Source: an uncultured Bacilli bacterium (GTDB taxonomy: Bacteria > Bacillota_I > Bacilli_A > RF39 > UBA660). From it: a stretch of 19,625 bases of DNA. Made by a program: the position numbers and the translations under genes. Positions 6,639-13,296 of this stretch are shown piece after piece. How positions within the stretch are numbered: position 1 is the first letter of the stretch; the number at the start of each line of letters is the position of its first letter. The DNA lies in NCBI GenBank assembly GCA_934120265.1, contig CAKOTU010000018.1, positions 1-19,625 on the forward strand, given 5' to 3'. A model generated the notes under the pieces. It was not told the DNA's origin. It did no database searches and saw only the letters and a list, made by a program, of their open reading frames with translations.

Positions 6639-7262
6639 TCACTTCCCACACACTAAAACAAAATAATCAAATATCCTACGTTCTAATATATCATATGAAT
6701 ACATGTTTTCTGGGTGCCACTGAACACCAATAAAAAACTTCTTTTTTTTATCTTCGATAGCTTCAATAATACCATCTTCACTAATCCCCACTATATCTAT
6801 ATTAGGATTTATAATTATATCTTTATGTCTACTATTAACTTTTATTTTATCTTCTTTAATTATTTCATAAAGTTTAGATGATTTATCAATATATACTTCA
6901 TGAACATATTTTTTAGAAGGACACATATGATTTTTAGCCTTAGTTATTTTACCTTCTAAAAAATGCCCCATCAGCTGCATTCCTAAACAAATACCCAAAA
7001 CTGGTATATCATTATCATATATGTATTTTAGTATTTCTAAATCATAGTTGTAAAAATCATCTCCACCCTGTAATATAATACCTTTACACATATCAATAAT
7101 TTTTTTTATGTCATCATCAAAACCATTGCGAGTCGGTAAAATCCCTATCGGGATACCACCACTATTTGTAATACTTGTTTTTATATCTTCATAAATGCAC
7201 ATGACCTTATTACCACTTGGTAACACATCAGGTCTAGTTATTATCCCTATAATTGGTTTCAT
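6639..7262 (-). CDS. Class I glutamine amidotransferase-like hydrolase (PuuD/peptidase C26 family)
   Basis: A 207-residue protein with the class I amidotransferase triad: nucleophile C92 in GICLGMQ, H183 and E185 in VQWHPEN. The N-terminus MKPIIGIITRP and ILQGGDDF are typical of the gamma-glutamyl-GABA hydrolase (PuuD) family rather than GuaA, CarA or GatD. Members cleave gamma-glutamyl amide bonds; no polyamine or GABA genes are nearby. Its stop is 4 nt before the murF start, so coupling to cell wall synthesis is possible (a gamma-glutamyl bond exists in the peptidoglycan stem), but this is only inference from position. ATG 7262 has GGTGAT just upstream. Confidence 0.82.
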   Translation of the reverse strand: MKPIIGIITRPDVLPSGNKVMCIYEDIKTSITNSGGIPIGILPTRNGFDDDIKKIIDMCKGIILQGGDDFYNYDLEILKYIYDNDIPVLGICLGMQLMGHFLEGKITKAKNHMCPSKKYVHEVYIDKSSKLYEIIKEDKIKVNSRHKDIIINPNIDIVGISEDGIIEAIEDKKKKFFIGVQWHPENMYSYDILERRIFDYFVLVCGK

Positions 7263-7283
7263 ATCATCACCACTTTATTATAT

Positions 7284-7308
7284 GAAAAAAAGAAGCATTG
7301 TGCTTCTT
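7284..7308 (-). terminator. Terminator after yneF
   Basis: 8-bp stem AAGAAGCA/TGCTTCTT with a 3-nt loop (7290-7308), followed on the minus strand by a T run (to 7284). It overlaps the yneF stop. The next gene starts only 22 nt further on, so some read-through into the amidotransferase-like gene and murF is likely. Confidence 0.8.
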
Positions 7309-7534
7309 AGTCCATATACTTAGTCATTTGTTTCATCATTTGATTAACTTGTTTTTGACTAGGAGTTCTTCCCATCCCACTCATCATCGCTTTAATCATT
7401 TGTTCATTAATAGGTGGATTTTTTTTCATATACTTTTGCATATATTTACGGGCAATAAAGAATCCTATAATCGCACCTACTACTAATCCTCCTAATACTT
7501 TTAATATATCTAATAAAAATGCTACCCAATTCAT
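7307..7534 (-). CDS. yneF: YneF family (UPF0154) small membrane protein
   Basis: A 75-residue protein with one N-terminal membrane helix (LLDILKVLGGLVVGAIIGFF, about 7-26) and the family hallmark KNPPINEQMIKAMM followed by GRTPSQKQVNQMMKQM, essentially the whole UPF0154 signature. Function is unknown in the family. RBS AGGAGG lies before ATG 7534. It lies downstream of a SirA-like gene, the same adjacency as yneE(sirA)-yneF in Bacillus subtilis, which supports both assignments. Confidence 0.92.
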   Translation of the reverse strand: MNWVAFLLDILKVLGGLVVGAIIGFFIARKYMQKYMKKNPPINEQMIKAMMSGMGRTPSQKQVNQMMKQMTKYMD

Positions 7535-7583
7535 ATTTTAACCTCCTTAATCATTTTACTAAAATTTAAAAGAAAAGTAAAGT

Positions 7584-8012
7584 CTACACATAAGTATATT
7601 TGTTATTATTATTGTTTATTCTTCTTTTCGTTAAGAAAAAATAATCCTTATTTTCAAAATCACAAACAAATAAATACTTGTTGTAATAATTCATTACATT
7701 AAAAACATTAGGAAAGTTTTTATTACACTTACATATTATGCATGAATAATGAATGCTAAAAAGTGCAACGTCATCTCTAACCCTAACTAAATATTTATTA
7801 TTTTTCTTTATTTTGCATATTGAATTAAAGTATGATTTTAATCTATCAACTTCAATAATATTACATATTTGATTATATAAACTGATTCCAAATACTAAAT
7901 CTTCTTTTTTTAACTTATACAAATTTTCTATCGTTTTATATAAAATATAAGGGTTCTTACTGTACAGTTCACTATACTCACTTTTTATAGCAAACAAATA
8001 ATACTTACGCAT
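7584..8012 (-). CDS. sirA: SirA-like protein (YneE family, inhibitor of DnaA in sporulating relatives)
   Basis: A 142-residue protein. The N-terminus MRKYYLFAIKSEYSELYS matches the pattern of SirA (Y-Y-x-x-x-I-K-x-E-[FY]-x-x-x-Y), and the C-terminal YLFVCDFENKDYFFLTKRR matches SirA's FLAMDFNSKRYGWLNP region. The middle is divergent and Lys/Asn-rich with four Cys. In Bacillus, SirA binds DnaA domain I and blocks new initiation at sporulation onset. Here the role is unproven. Start ATG 8012 has GGTGATAAT directly upstream. An earlier in-frame ATG (8045) lies inside the preceding terminator hairpin and is rejected. The adjacent yneF supports the call. Similarity is from memory, without an alignment. 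Confidence 0.65.
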   Translation of the reverse strand: MRKYYLFAIKSEYSELYSKNPYILYKTIENLYKLKKEDLVFGISLYNQICNIIEVDRLKSYFNSICKIKKNNKYLVRVRDDVALFSIHYSCIICKCNKNFPNVFNVMNYYNKYLFVCDFENKDYFFLTKRRINNNNNKYTYV

Positions 8013-8033
8013 ATTATCACCATTTATAGTATA

Positions 8034-8066
8034 CAAAAACGACATGTAAAATCATGTCATTTTTTG
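8034..8066 (-). terminator. Terminator after the prepilin-like gene
   Basis: GACATG/CATGTC stem (8041-8046 with 8053-8058), extended by A/T pairs after one mismatch, with a T run on the minus strand (8039-8035). It begins 5 nt beyond the pilin-like stop codon. The A/T arms make it roughly symmetrical. Confidence 0.75.
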
Positions 8067-8070
8067 TTTA

Positions 8071-9204
8071 TTAACTTAATTTAGATTTTAAAACTTCAAT
8101 TACAGGACGAACTCCAGGTAAACCCGAATAGTTGACGGTAGCACTGTTAACAGAGCCAAAGTAAAATACAATCCAAGCGCTATCAGTACCAGTAGCATTA
8201 GGAGATGATGTCCAATAACCATAATTCATTTGGTCGGAATTATTTGAACATCCAAATGATGTACAATCCGTACGTGTTCTGTCATAAAGCCATCCATACT
8301 TGCATCCAATTTTACACATATCTCTTTCTGTTGAGTTAGAAGCTAAGTAATACATAGTATCAGCATTCTTCTCGTCCCAAGATGTATTTCCTGTTATTTG
8401 AGCTACTTCATTAGCTGTTATTAATCTTGCTTTATAACTACTATAATCTATTGTATATTTTGCTTTACTTGTTTGTTCAGTTTGATCAATTGTATAATTT
8501 GTTGGAGTTTCTGTTCCTTGCCATGAAGCAGTATCTGTTTTTAACTGATCTAGCGCCTCTTTTGGACCACTTGCATTACTTTTGCTTGAATTCCATACAA
8601 CTGTTGCGGTTGTATTATGGTCTAAAATTAAATTGACTGTTTCTTCTCTGTTATCGTTGAAAGCATAAAACCTCATACAGCCTTCTTTTACTCCTACATT
8701 ACTTTGAGTTTCTGTATAATCTGATGATGAGCATTTTTCTCCTGTTGTTACATTAAAATAAACTATTTGTCCATTTGCATATGTTTTTCCATTTGCTTCA
8801 TCTGATGATTCATACTTCTTTGTTGTTGGATTGTATGATATTTCATAGGATCCTACAGTCATCTTTGAATCTGTTGTTACTTGGCCATTCTTTATTGTTA
8901 TGGTTCCTCCAGTTGGTTTATTTCCACTCATTTCAATTTCTAAAGGAGTTTTTAGTCCATTTCCTTCTAAGTTTCCCTTATCATTTATTGTGTATATTCC
9001 ATCTGGAATACCATCACTATCTAGTTTTGCTGTTGCAAGCGCAGTTTCTACAGCACTAATATAGTTATCTGCACTTCTTTCTGCAGCTCCCTTTTGTGAC
9101 TTTTTAATTGTGTTCATCACTATTGGTGTTGCGATTAACGCTATTATTGCTAATACTACTATTACTGCCAGTAATTCTATTAAAGTAAATCCTTTCTTTT
9201 TCAT
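8071..9204 (-). CDS. Prepilin-type protein with Cys-containing C-terminal domain
   Basis: A 377-residue secreted or surface protein. It starts with a canonical type IV prepilin leader MKKKG|FTLIE (cleavage after G5, E10 is the conserved +5 Glu), then a hydrophobic helix (LLAVIVVLAIIALIATPIV). Residues about 40-140 are polar and pseudopilin-like. The rest holds paired cysteines (GEKCSSSDY...KEGC; MCKIGCKYGW; DCTSFGC) and ends with YWTSSPNA...SAWIVFYFGSVNSATVNYSG...GVRPVIEV, a C-terminal module resembling the GYW.S...RPV pattern of formylglycine/C-type-lectin-like surface domains. ATG 9204 follows AGGAGG. No pilus ATPase, platform protein or prepilin peptidase is in the window. The gene is monocistronic with its own consensus promoter. 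Confidence 0.85.
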   Translation of the reverse strand: MKKKGFTLIELLAVIVVLAIIALIATPIVMNTIKKSQKGAAERSADNYISAVETALATAKLDSDGIPDGIYTINDKGNLEGNGLKTPLEIEMSGNKPTGGTITIKNGQVTTDSKMTVGSYEISYNPTTKKYESSDEANGKTYANGQIVYFNVTTGEKCSSSDYTETQSNVGVKEGCMRFYAFNDNREETVNLILDHNTTATVVWNSSKSNASGPKEALDQLKTDTASWQGTETPTNYTIDQTEQTSKAKYTIDYSSYKARLITANEVAQITGNTSWDEKNADTMYYLASNSTERDMCKIGCKYGWLYDRTRTDCTSFGCSNNSDQMNYGYWTSSPNATGTDSAWIVFYFGSVNSATVNYSGLPGVRPVIEVLKSKLS

Positions 9205-9236
9205 TTAAATCCTCCTACTCTTTACTTTACGTTTTA

Positions 9237-9266
9237 ATTATATCTTAACAATAATTATTTTGTCAA
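9237..9266 (-). promoter_or_regulatory. Promoter of the prepilin-like gene
   Basis: TTGACA (9266-9261) and TATAAT (9242-9237), both perfect, with an 18-nt spacer, 33 nt upstream of the start codon. Strong sigma-A promoter predicted. Confidence 0.85.
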
Positions 9267-9293
9267 TAAGAAGAAAATTTCACTTAATATTAC

Positions 9294-9320
9294 AAAAAAA
9301 GTACAATTTCTTGTACTTTT
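9294..9320 (-). terminator. Terminator after yebC-family gene
   Basis: Stem AAAAGTACAA/TTGTACTTTT (9297-9306 with 9311-9320), loop TTTC, then further T residues on the minus strand. It overlaps the yebC stop codon and ends the rnc operon. Confidence 0.85.
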
Positions 9321-10032
9321 ACATTTCTACATTATGATAAATATTTTGAACATCATCTATTTCATCTATCATATTATATAATCTTTGGAATTCTTGTAAA
9401 TCTTCCCCAGCTAAAGTAATTCTTTCTTTTGGTAGCATAGATATTTCATCTAACTCAAACTCAATGTTAGGATTTAATTTACTTATAGCACCCTTAATTT
9501 TAAATAAATCTTGTGGAGCACCATAAATAACAATATGATTATCGCTTGATTCAATATCTTCAATGTCTACATCATCCATAATTAAAGCATCCATTACTTC
9601 TTCTTCATTTAATCCATTAAAAGCAACTACGCTTAAATTATCATACATATAAGCAACGCTTCCTTGAGCGCCTAATTTAACATGACATTTATTAATAACA
9701 GCTCTTAAGTCACTTATACTTCTATTAACGTTATCTGTTAAGCATTCAACCATTAAAGTTGATCCTGCTGGACCAAATACTTCATATGTTACTGTTTCAT
9801 AGTTTTCACCAGAACCACTATTTACTTTATCTATTGCTCTTTTAATAACATCTGATGGTACTTGTTCTTTTTTTGCTTTTTCAATTAATCTTTTTAATCT
9901 TAAATTACCTTCTGGACTAGTTCCTCCAGTTTTAGCCACTTGGTATATTTCTCTTGCATACATACCATATAATTTACCACGAGCTGCTCCTGTTTTTTGT
10001 TTAGCTGCTGCTATATTAGGAAATCTTCCCAT
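9319..10032 (-). CDS. yebC: YebC/PmpR-family protein (YeeN/YebC2-like)
   Basis: A 237-residue YebC-family protein with the expected order: basic N-terminus (IAAAKQKTGAARGKLYGMYAREIYQVAK), the GGTSPEGNLRLKRLIEKAK block, VPSDVIKRAIDK, and the central domain YEVFGPAGSTLMVECLTDNVNR with GSVAYMYDN. The MGRFPNIAAAK start rather than MAGHSKWANIKHRK places it in the YeeN/YebC2 branch. The family was long called transcriptional regulators; more recent work links members and mitochondrial TACO1 to relief of ribosome stalling at proline-rich sequences, so a translation role is the better guess. It is the last gene of the rnc unit, 58 nt after the 379-residue gene. Confidence 0.93.
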   Translation of the reverse strand: MGRFPNIAAAKQKTGAARGKLYGMYAREIYQVAKTGGTSPEGNLRLKRLIEKAKKEQVPSDVIKRAIDKVNSGSGENYETVTYEVFGPAGSTLMVECLTDNVNRSISDLRAVINKCHVKLGAQGSVAYMYDNLSVVAFNGLNEEEVMDALIMDDVDIEDIESSDNHIVIYGAPQDLFKIKGAISKLNPNIEFELDEISMLPKERITLAGEDLQEFQRLYNMIDEIDDVQNIYHNVEM

Positions 10033-10090
10033 AATTTCACCATTCTTTCCTGCTTTTTATTTTACTATATATTTATATTTTTTTAAATAC

Positions 10091-11230
10091 TTATTTAGAA
10101 ATATTATAATCTTTTTTTATAACATCATCTAATATTTCGTTAGATCCATATTTATAATCTTTAACACTTAAATGTAAATACTCATCAAACTCCATAGGAA
10201 AAGATATTATTTGACAATTACCTGTTTGTGCTTCTAATCTTCTAAAGTTTCTAATAAGTTTATCAGATGAATTTTGAGATGTACGTAAATTTTCTCGTTC
10301 ATATTCTAACAATAATTTTTCTAATTCTTTATCAGTTAATTTATTGTGCTCTTTTTTATATTGATAACGTTTCTTAAACGCCTTCGTCCTAGCTTCTGCT
10401 CTAATTGGTAAAAGTGTGATAACATTCACTTTGTTAATACCGGCATTTTTTAAAACATCAAGAAATATTGATAGAGATAATATTGACGCTGGTGATACAT
10501 CACTTATGTTTTCCGGGTAATAATCATCACCATTCTTATAATCAAGATATTCGTCCGTTTCTAAATCTAAAACTCCACCATTCAACTTATATAATATTCT
10601 TTTTATTTTCTTTTGATAAAAGCTATTTATTTCTTTTTGTTTATTTTGTACAGCATAAATATAACAAATATCATTATCTATTCCATAACTTATAGTTGGT
10701 AACTCGTACTCATCCTCATGATCTTTTAATATAGGAGTAAAAGCATAAGGTGTTTCCATTCTTATATCATGTTTAACATCCTTAATAAGGATATCACTAT
10801 TATTTAAGGATTCAACGCTTTGATTATAAATTGTTACTTCATCACTACATATTTTGTTTTTATAAAAATTTATTAATTTTTGAATGAATAAACATGGATT
10901 AGCAAAATCTTCATAAGTCGCATTACTCCACATTACTGTTAAGTATCCTTTAATTCTGCCTTCTATATCATACTTCTTAAAAAAATTATTATAACCATCG
11001 CATAATTTAATATATTCGCATAGTAAATCAATAAACTTTTCTTTATCATTAATAATCAAAGTAGGTTTAAAACTATCAACAGAAAAAGTTTCTTTTGTAT
11101 TAAATCCTACATTGAAGATAAATTCTTCTTGTTCCTTGTTATCTTTTAACAAGATCTTTACCTCATCAGTTTGTGCTTCTTTCACTATTTCATCAAAAAA
11201 GATGCTTTTTACAATCTCTCTATTTTCCAT
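10091..11230 (-). CDS. Unknown 379-residue cytoplasmic protein
   Basis: No family recognised. The protein is hydrophilic, without signal peptide or membrane helices. Visible segments are a two-part N-terminal region (RIKGYLTVMWSNATYEDFANP, about 92-112), a middle with YELPTISYGIDNDICYIYAVQNKQ, a more conserved-looking core ISDVSPASILSLSIFLDVLKNAGINKVNVITLLPIR (about 243-278), a basic helical stretch (EARTKAFKKRYQYKKEHNKLTDKELEKLLLEYERENLRTS) and a C-terminus with SFPMEFDEYLHL. The ATG overlaps the last 11 nt of rnc, with AGGAAGG upstream, so it is translationally coupled to RNase III. A link to RNA metabolism is inference from position only. Confidence 0.85.
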   Translation of the reverse strand: MENREIVKSIFFDEIVKEAQTDEVKILLKDNKEQEEFIFNVGFNTKETFSVDSFKPTLIINDKEKFIDLLCEYIKLCDGYNNFFKKYDIEGRIKGYLTVMWSNATYEDFANPCLFIQKLINFYKNKICSDEVTIYNQSVESLNNSDILIKDVKHDIRMETPYAFTPILKDHEDEYELPTISYGIDNDICYIYAVQNKQKEINSFYQKKIKRILYKLNGGVLDLETDEYLDYKNGDDYYPENISDVSPASILSLSIFLDVLKNAGINKVNVITLLPIRAEARTKAFKKRYQYKKEHNKLTDKELEKLLLEYERENLRTSQNSSDKLIRNFRRLEAQTGNCQIISFPMEFDEYLHLSVKDYKYGSNEILDDVIKKDYNISK

Positions 11231-11888
11231 TTTGAGCCTTCCTTAAAGCATCTTTTGCGGCTTCTTGTTCTGCTTCTTTCTTACTATGAGCTGTACCTTT
11301 TCCATAAATGATATTATCTATTTTAACTTCAACAGTAAAGGTTTTATTGTGAGCAGGTCCCTCTTCATCTACTACATCATATTCTAAGCTTCTTTTTTCT
11401 GTTTGAACAAGTTCTTGCAAAACAGATTTATAATCGCTAAAAAAATCTACTTCTTTCTTTTCAATCAAAGGAATAATATTACTATATACAAATTTTTTTA
11501 CAAAATCTAATCCTTGATCTAGATACATCGCTCCTGTAAAAGATTCAAAAATATCTGCAACTATAGCTTTTCTATTTCTTCCACCAGTAACTTCTTCGCC
11601 ATGACCTAAAAGTAAATATTTATTTAAACCAAGACGAGTTGAATATTCGTAAAGCGCTACCTCACAAACATAGTGAGCGCGAAGCTTAGTCATCTTTCCT
11701 TCTTCATATTCGGTATTTTTAAATAAATAGTCACTCATGATAAGTTCCAATACTGCATCACCTAAATATTCTAGTCTCTCATAACTCTTAGTTTCATGTT
11801 CATTTGCATATGAAGTATGTGTAAATGCTTCTACATATAAACTTTCATGATTTGGTATTATATTAAATTTTTCATATAGTTCTTTCAT
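11220..11888 (-). CDS. rnc: Ribonuclease III
   Basis: RNase III cuts double-stranded RNA, including rRNA precursors. The catalytic domain carries the signature YERLEYLGDAVLELIMSDYLF with the metal-binding Glu and Asp, and the second cluster DIFESFTGAMYLD. The C-terminal double-stranded RNA binding domain runs from DYKSVLQELVQT to HSKKEAEQEAAKDAL. Length of 222 residues is typical. I chose ATG 11888 because AGGTGA lies about 5 nt upstream. The in-frame GTG at 11897 sits inside that ribosome binding site. A TGn-extended TATAAT (11911-11906) lies upstream. smc or ftsY, common neighbours of rnc, are absent. Confidence 0.96.
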   Translation of the reverse strand: MKELYEKFNIIPNHESLYVEAFTHTSYANEHETKSYERLEYLGDAVLELIMSDYLFKNTEYEEGKMTKLRAHYVCEVALYEYSTRLGLNKYLLLGHGEEVTGGRNRKAIVADIFESFTGAMYLDQGLDFVKKFVYSNIIPLIEKKEVDFFSDYKSVLQELVQTEKRSLEYDVVDEEGPAHNKTFTVEVKIDNIIYGKGTAHSKKEAEQEAAKDALRKAQNGK

Positions 11889-11940
11889 TACACTCACCTG
11901 TAAATATTATATCAAATTTTTCATTATACTGCATCCTTAT

Positions 11941-11969
11941 TTTACTTTTTTGAAAAACTTTAGTATAAT
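11941..11969 (+). promoter_or_regulatory. Probable promoter of yidD and the lipoprotein gene
   Basis: Consensus TATAAT at 11964-11969 with a weak TTTACT -35 17 nt upstream. It is 15 nt before the ATG of yidD and divergent from rnc. Confidence 0.5.
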
Positions 11970-11984
11970 GAAGAAGGTGAAAAG

Positions 11985-12209
11985 ATGAAATATATTTTAG
12001 TTGCGCTTATAAATTTATATCAATTATTACCAGGTCCATGGCATAATTCATGTAAATATATTCCTACTTGTTCTAATTACGGAATAGAAGCAATAAAAGA
12101 ATATGGTAGTCTAAAAGGTGGATACTTAACCATCAAAAGAATATTGAGGTGTAACCCTATTAGTAAAAGTGGTTATGATCCTGTACCAAAAAAAGGAGTT
12201 AAAAAATGA
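11985..12209 (+). CDS. yidD: Membrane protein insertion efficiency factor YidD
   Basis: A 74-residue member of the YidD (DUF37) family, which assists YidC-dependent membrane protein insertion at the inner face of the membrane. Diagnostic motifs are LINLYQLLPGPW, the CKYIPTCSNYGIEAIKEYG block and LRCNP...GYDPVPKK. An amphipathic N-terminal helix is present. RBS AAGGTGA lies before ATG 11985. The usual rpmH-rnpA-yidC neighbourhood is absent. Instead its stop overlaps the start of a lipoprotein gene as ATGA. Confidence 0.95.
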   Translation: MKYILVALINLYQLLPGPWHNSCKYIPTCSNYGIEAIKEYGSLKGGYLTIKRILRCNPISKSGYDPVPKKGVKK

Positions 12210-13066
12210 AAAAATATTTATTATTAATTTTAGGTATAGTTTTAGTATGTACTGGTTGTTTTAAAAGAGATACTATGGAGGATATAACAATTTATACATC
12301 AGTTTATCCAATTGAATATATTACCAATAGACTATATGGAAATAACGCAACAATAAATAGTATTTATCCAAATGGCATTATCGTTGATAAATACACTTTA
12401 ACAGAAAAACAACTTGAAGATTATGGAAAAGCCGACTTATTTATTTTTAACGGATTAAGTGATGAAAAAAATTACATAAAACCAATGTTTGAGGCTAACA
12501 AGAATCTAAAAATTATTGATGCGACTTCAAGTATTGAATATAACAATAAAATGGAAGAAATTTGGTTAGACCCTTCAAACTTCTTGATGATTGCGCAAAA
12601 TATAAAAATTGGATTTGAAGAATATATAACTAATCAATATATTATAAGTGAAATTGAAGAAAATTATAAGCAATTAAAAATTGATGTATCAAGCTTGGAT
12701 GCTAAAATACAAACGATGATTGAAAAAGCTAACAATAAGAAAATTGTTGTTACTAGTAACTTATTTAAATATCTAGAAAAATATAATTTTGAAGTTATTT
12801 CCCTAGATGAAAATGAAACAGCACTTTATAAAAATATAACTACAGTTAAAAATATGATATCTAAAGGTGATTTAAAATATATCTATTCATTAAAGAATGA
12901 AGATTTAAGTGATACTGTTAAAAATCTAGTAGAAGATACAGATGTTAAATTACTTGAATTTCATACTTTAGGAAACTTAGATGAATCTGAAAAAAAAGCT
13001 AAAAAAGATTATCTTTCTATCATGAATGAAAATATTGAATTGTTAAAAGAACAATTATATGATTAA
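12206..13066 (+). CDS. ZnuA/TroA-like substrate-binding lipoprotein lacking metal ligands
   Basis: A 286-residue lipoprotein: Lys-rich start, hydrophobic stretch and lipobox-like CTGC with Cys18 as the predicted lipidated residue. The mature part follows the ZnuA/TroA cluster A-1 pattern: ITIYTSVYPIEYITNRLYG, LEDYGKADLFIFNGLSDE, EEIWLDPSNFLMIAQNI, the long linking helix around residues 150-175, then KKIVVTSNLFKYLEKYNFEVISL. The histidines normally found in PH-x-[FY]-x-P, DPH-x-W and HDA-x-x-Y are absent (SIYPNGI, EEIWLDP, TSNLFKYL). The gene starts within the yidD stop (ATGA), with AAAGGAG upstream. No ABC permease or ATPase is adjacent. Fold is likely; a metal-transport function is doubtful. 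Confidence 0.8.
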   Translation: MKKYLLLILGIVLVCTGCFKRDTMEDITIYTSVYPIEYITNRLYGNNATINSIYPNGIIVDKYTLTEKQLEDYGKADLFIFNGLSDEKNYIKPMFEANKNLKIIDATSSIEYNNKMEEIWLDPSNFLMIAQNIKIGFEEYITNQYIISEIEENYKQLKIDVSSLDAKIQTMIEKANNKKIVVTSNLFKYLEKYNFEVISLDENETALYKNITTVKNMISKGDLKYIYSLKNEDLSDTVKNLVEDTDVKLLEFHTLGNLDESEKKAKKDYLSIMNENIELLKEQLYD

Positions 13067-13072
13067 AAATCA

Positions 13073-13101
13073 TTGACAAAGGCATGTATATATTGTAAAA
13101 T
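13073..13101 (+). promoter_or_regulatory. Promoter of tRNA-Ser
   Basis: TTGACA (13073-13078), 17-nt spacer, TAAAAT (13096-13101), 13 nt before the mature tRNA 5' end. Confidence 0.8.
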
Positions 13102-13114
13102 TATACATGTAGTT

Positions 13115-13205
13115 GGAGCAGTACTCAAGAGGCTGAAGAGGCGCCCCTGCTAAGGGTGTAGGTCGGGCAACTGGCGCGAGGGTTCAAATCCCTCCTGCTC
13201 CGCCA
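13115..13205 (+). tRNA. tRNA-Ser(GCT)
   Basis: A class II tRNA with a long variable arm. The acceptor GGAGCAG pairs with CTGCTCC (13195-13201), with discriminator G and an encoded CCA (13203-13205). The anticodon loop CTGCTAA gives GCT at 13149-13151, reading AGC/AGT serine codons. The T arm GAGGGTTCAAATCCCTC is intact. Confidence 0.96.
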
Positions 13206-13215
13206 TTTAAGAATT

Positions 13216-13239
13216 AACCTTGTATATGCAAGGTTTTTT
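13216..13239 (+). terminator. Terminator after tRNA-Ser
   Basis: Stem AACCTTG/CAAGGTT with loop TATATG and six T, starting 11 nt after the tRNA CCA end. Confidence 0.85.
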
Positions 13240-13263
13240 ATTTGTCAATTAAAAATATTGCAC

Positions 13264-13296
13264 AAAAAAAATTGTAACTTTAAATTACAATTTTTT
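13264..13296 (-). terminator. Terminator of the gatCAB-asnS operon
   Basis: A 12-bp AT-rich stem around TTGTAA/TTACAA with a 7-nt loop (13278-13284) and a T run on the minus strand. It overlaps the asnS stop. Its A and T tracts make it nearly symmetrical. Confidence 0.8.

Noticed and set aside
6639..7262. GatD, the MurT partner for peptidoglycan amidation
   Set aside because: Sequence follows the PuuD pattern (GIITRP, LQGGDDF, VQWHPEN), not GatD, and no murT is adjacent.
8013..8045. Longer N-terminus for the SirA-like protein
   Set aside because: The earlier ATG lies inside the pilin terminator hairpin and has no ribosome binding site, whereas ATG 8012 has GGTGAT upstream.
8427..9059. Plus-strand frames antisense to the prepilin-like gene
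   Set aside because: Leu/His/Phe-rich composition typical of an antisense shadow; the opposite strand has a clear prepilin leader, RBS and promoter.
13060..13072. Terminator after the ZnuA-like gene
   Set aside because: TGATT/AATCA is short and has no T run; transcription probably continues into the tRNA-Ser unit.
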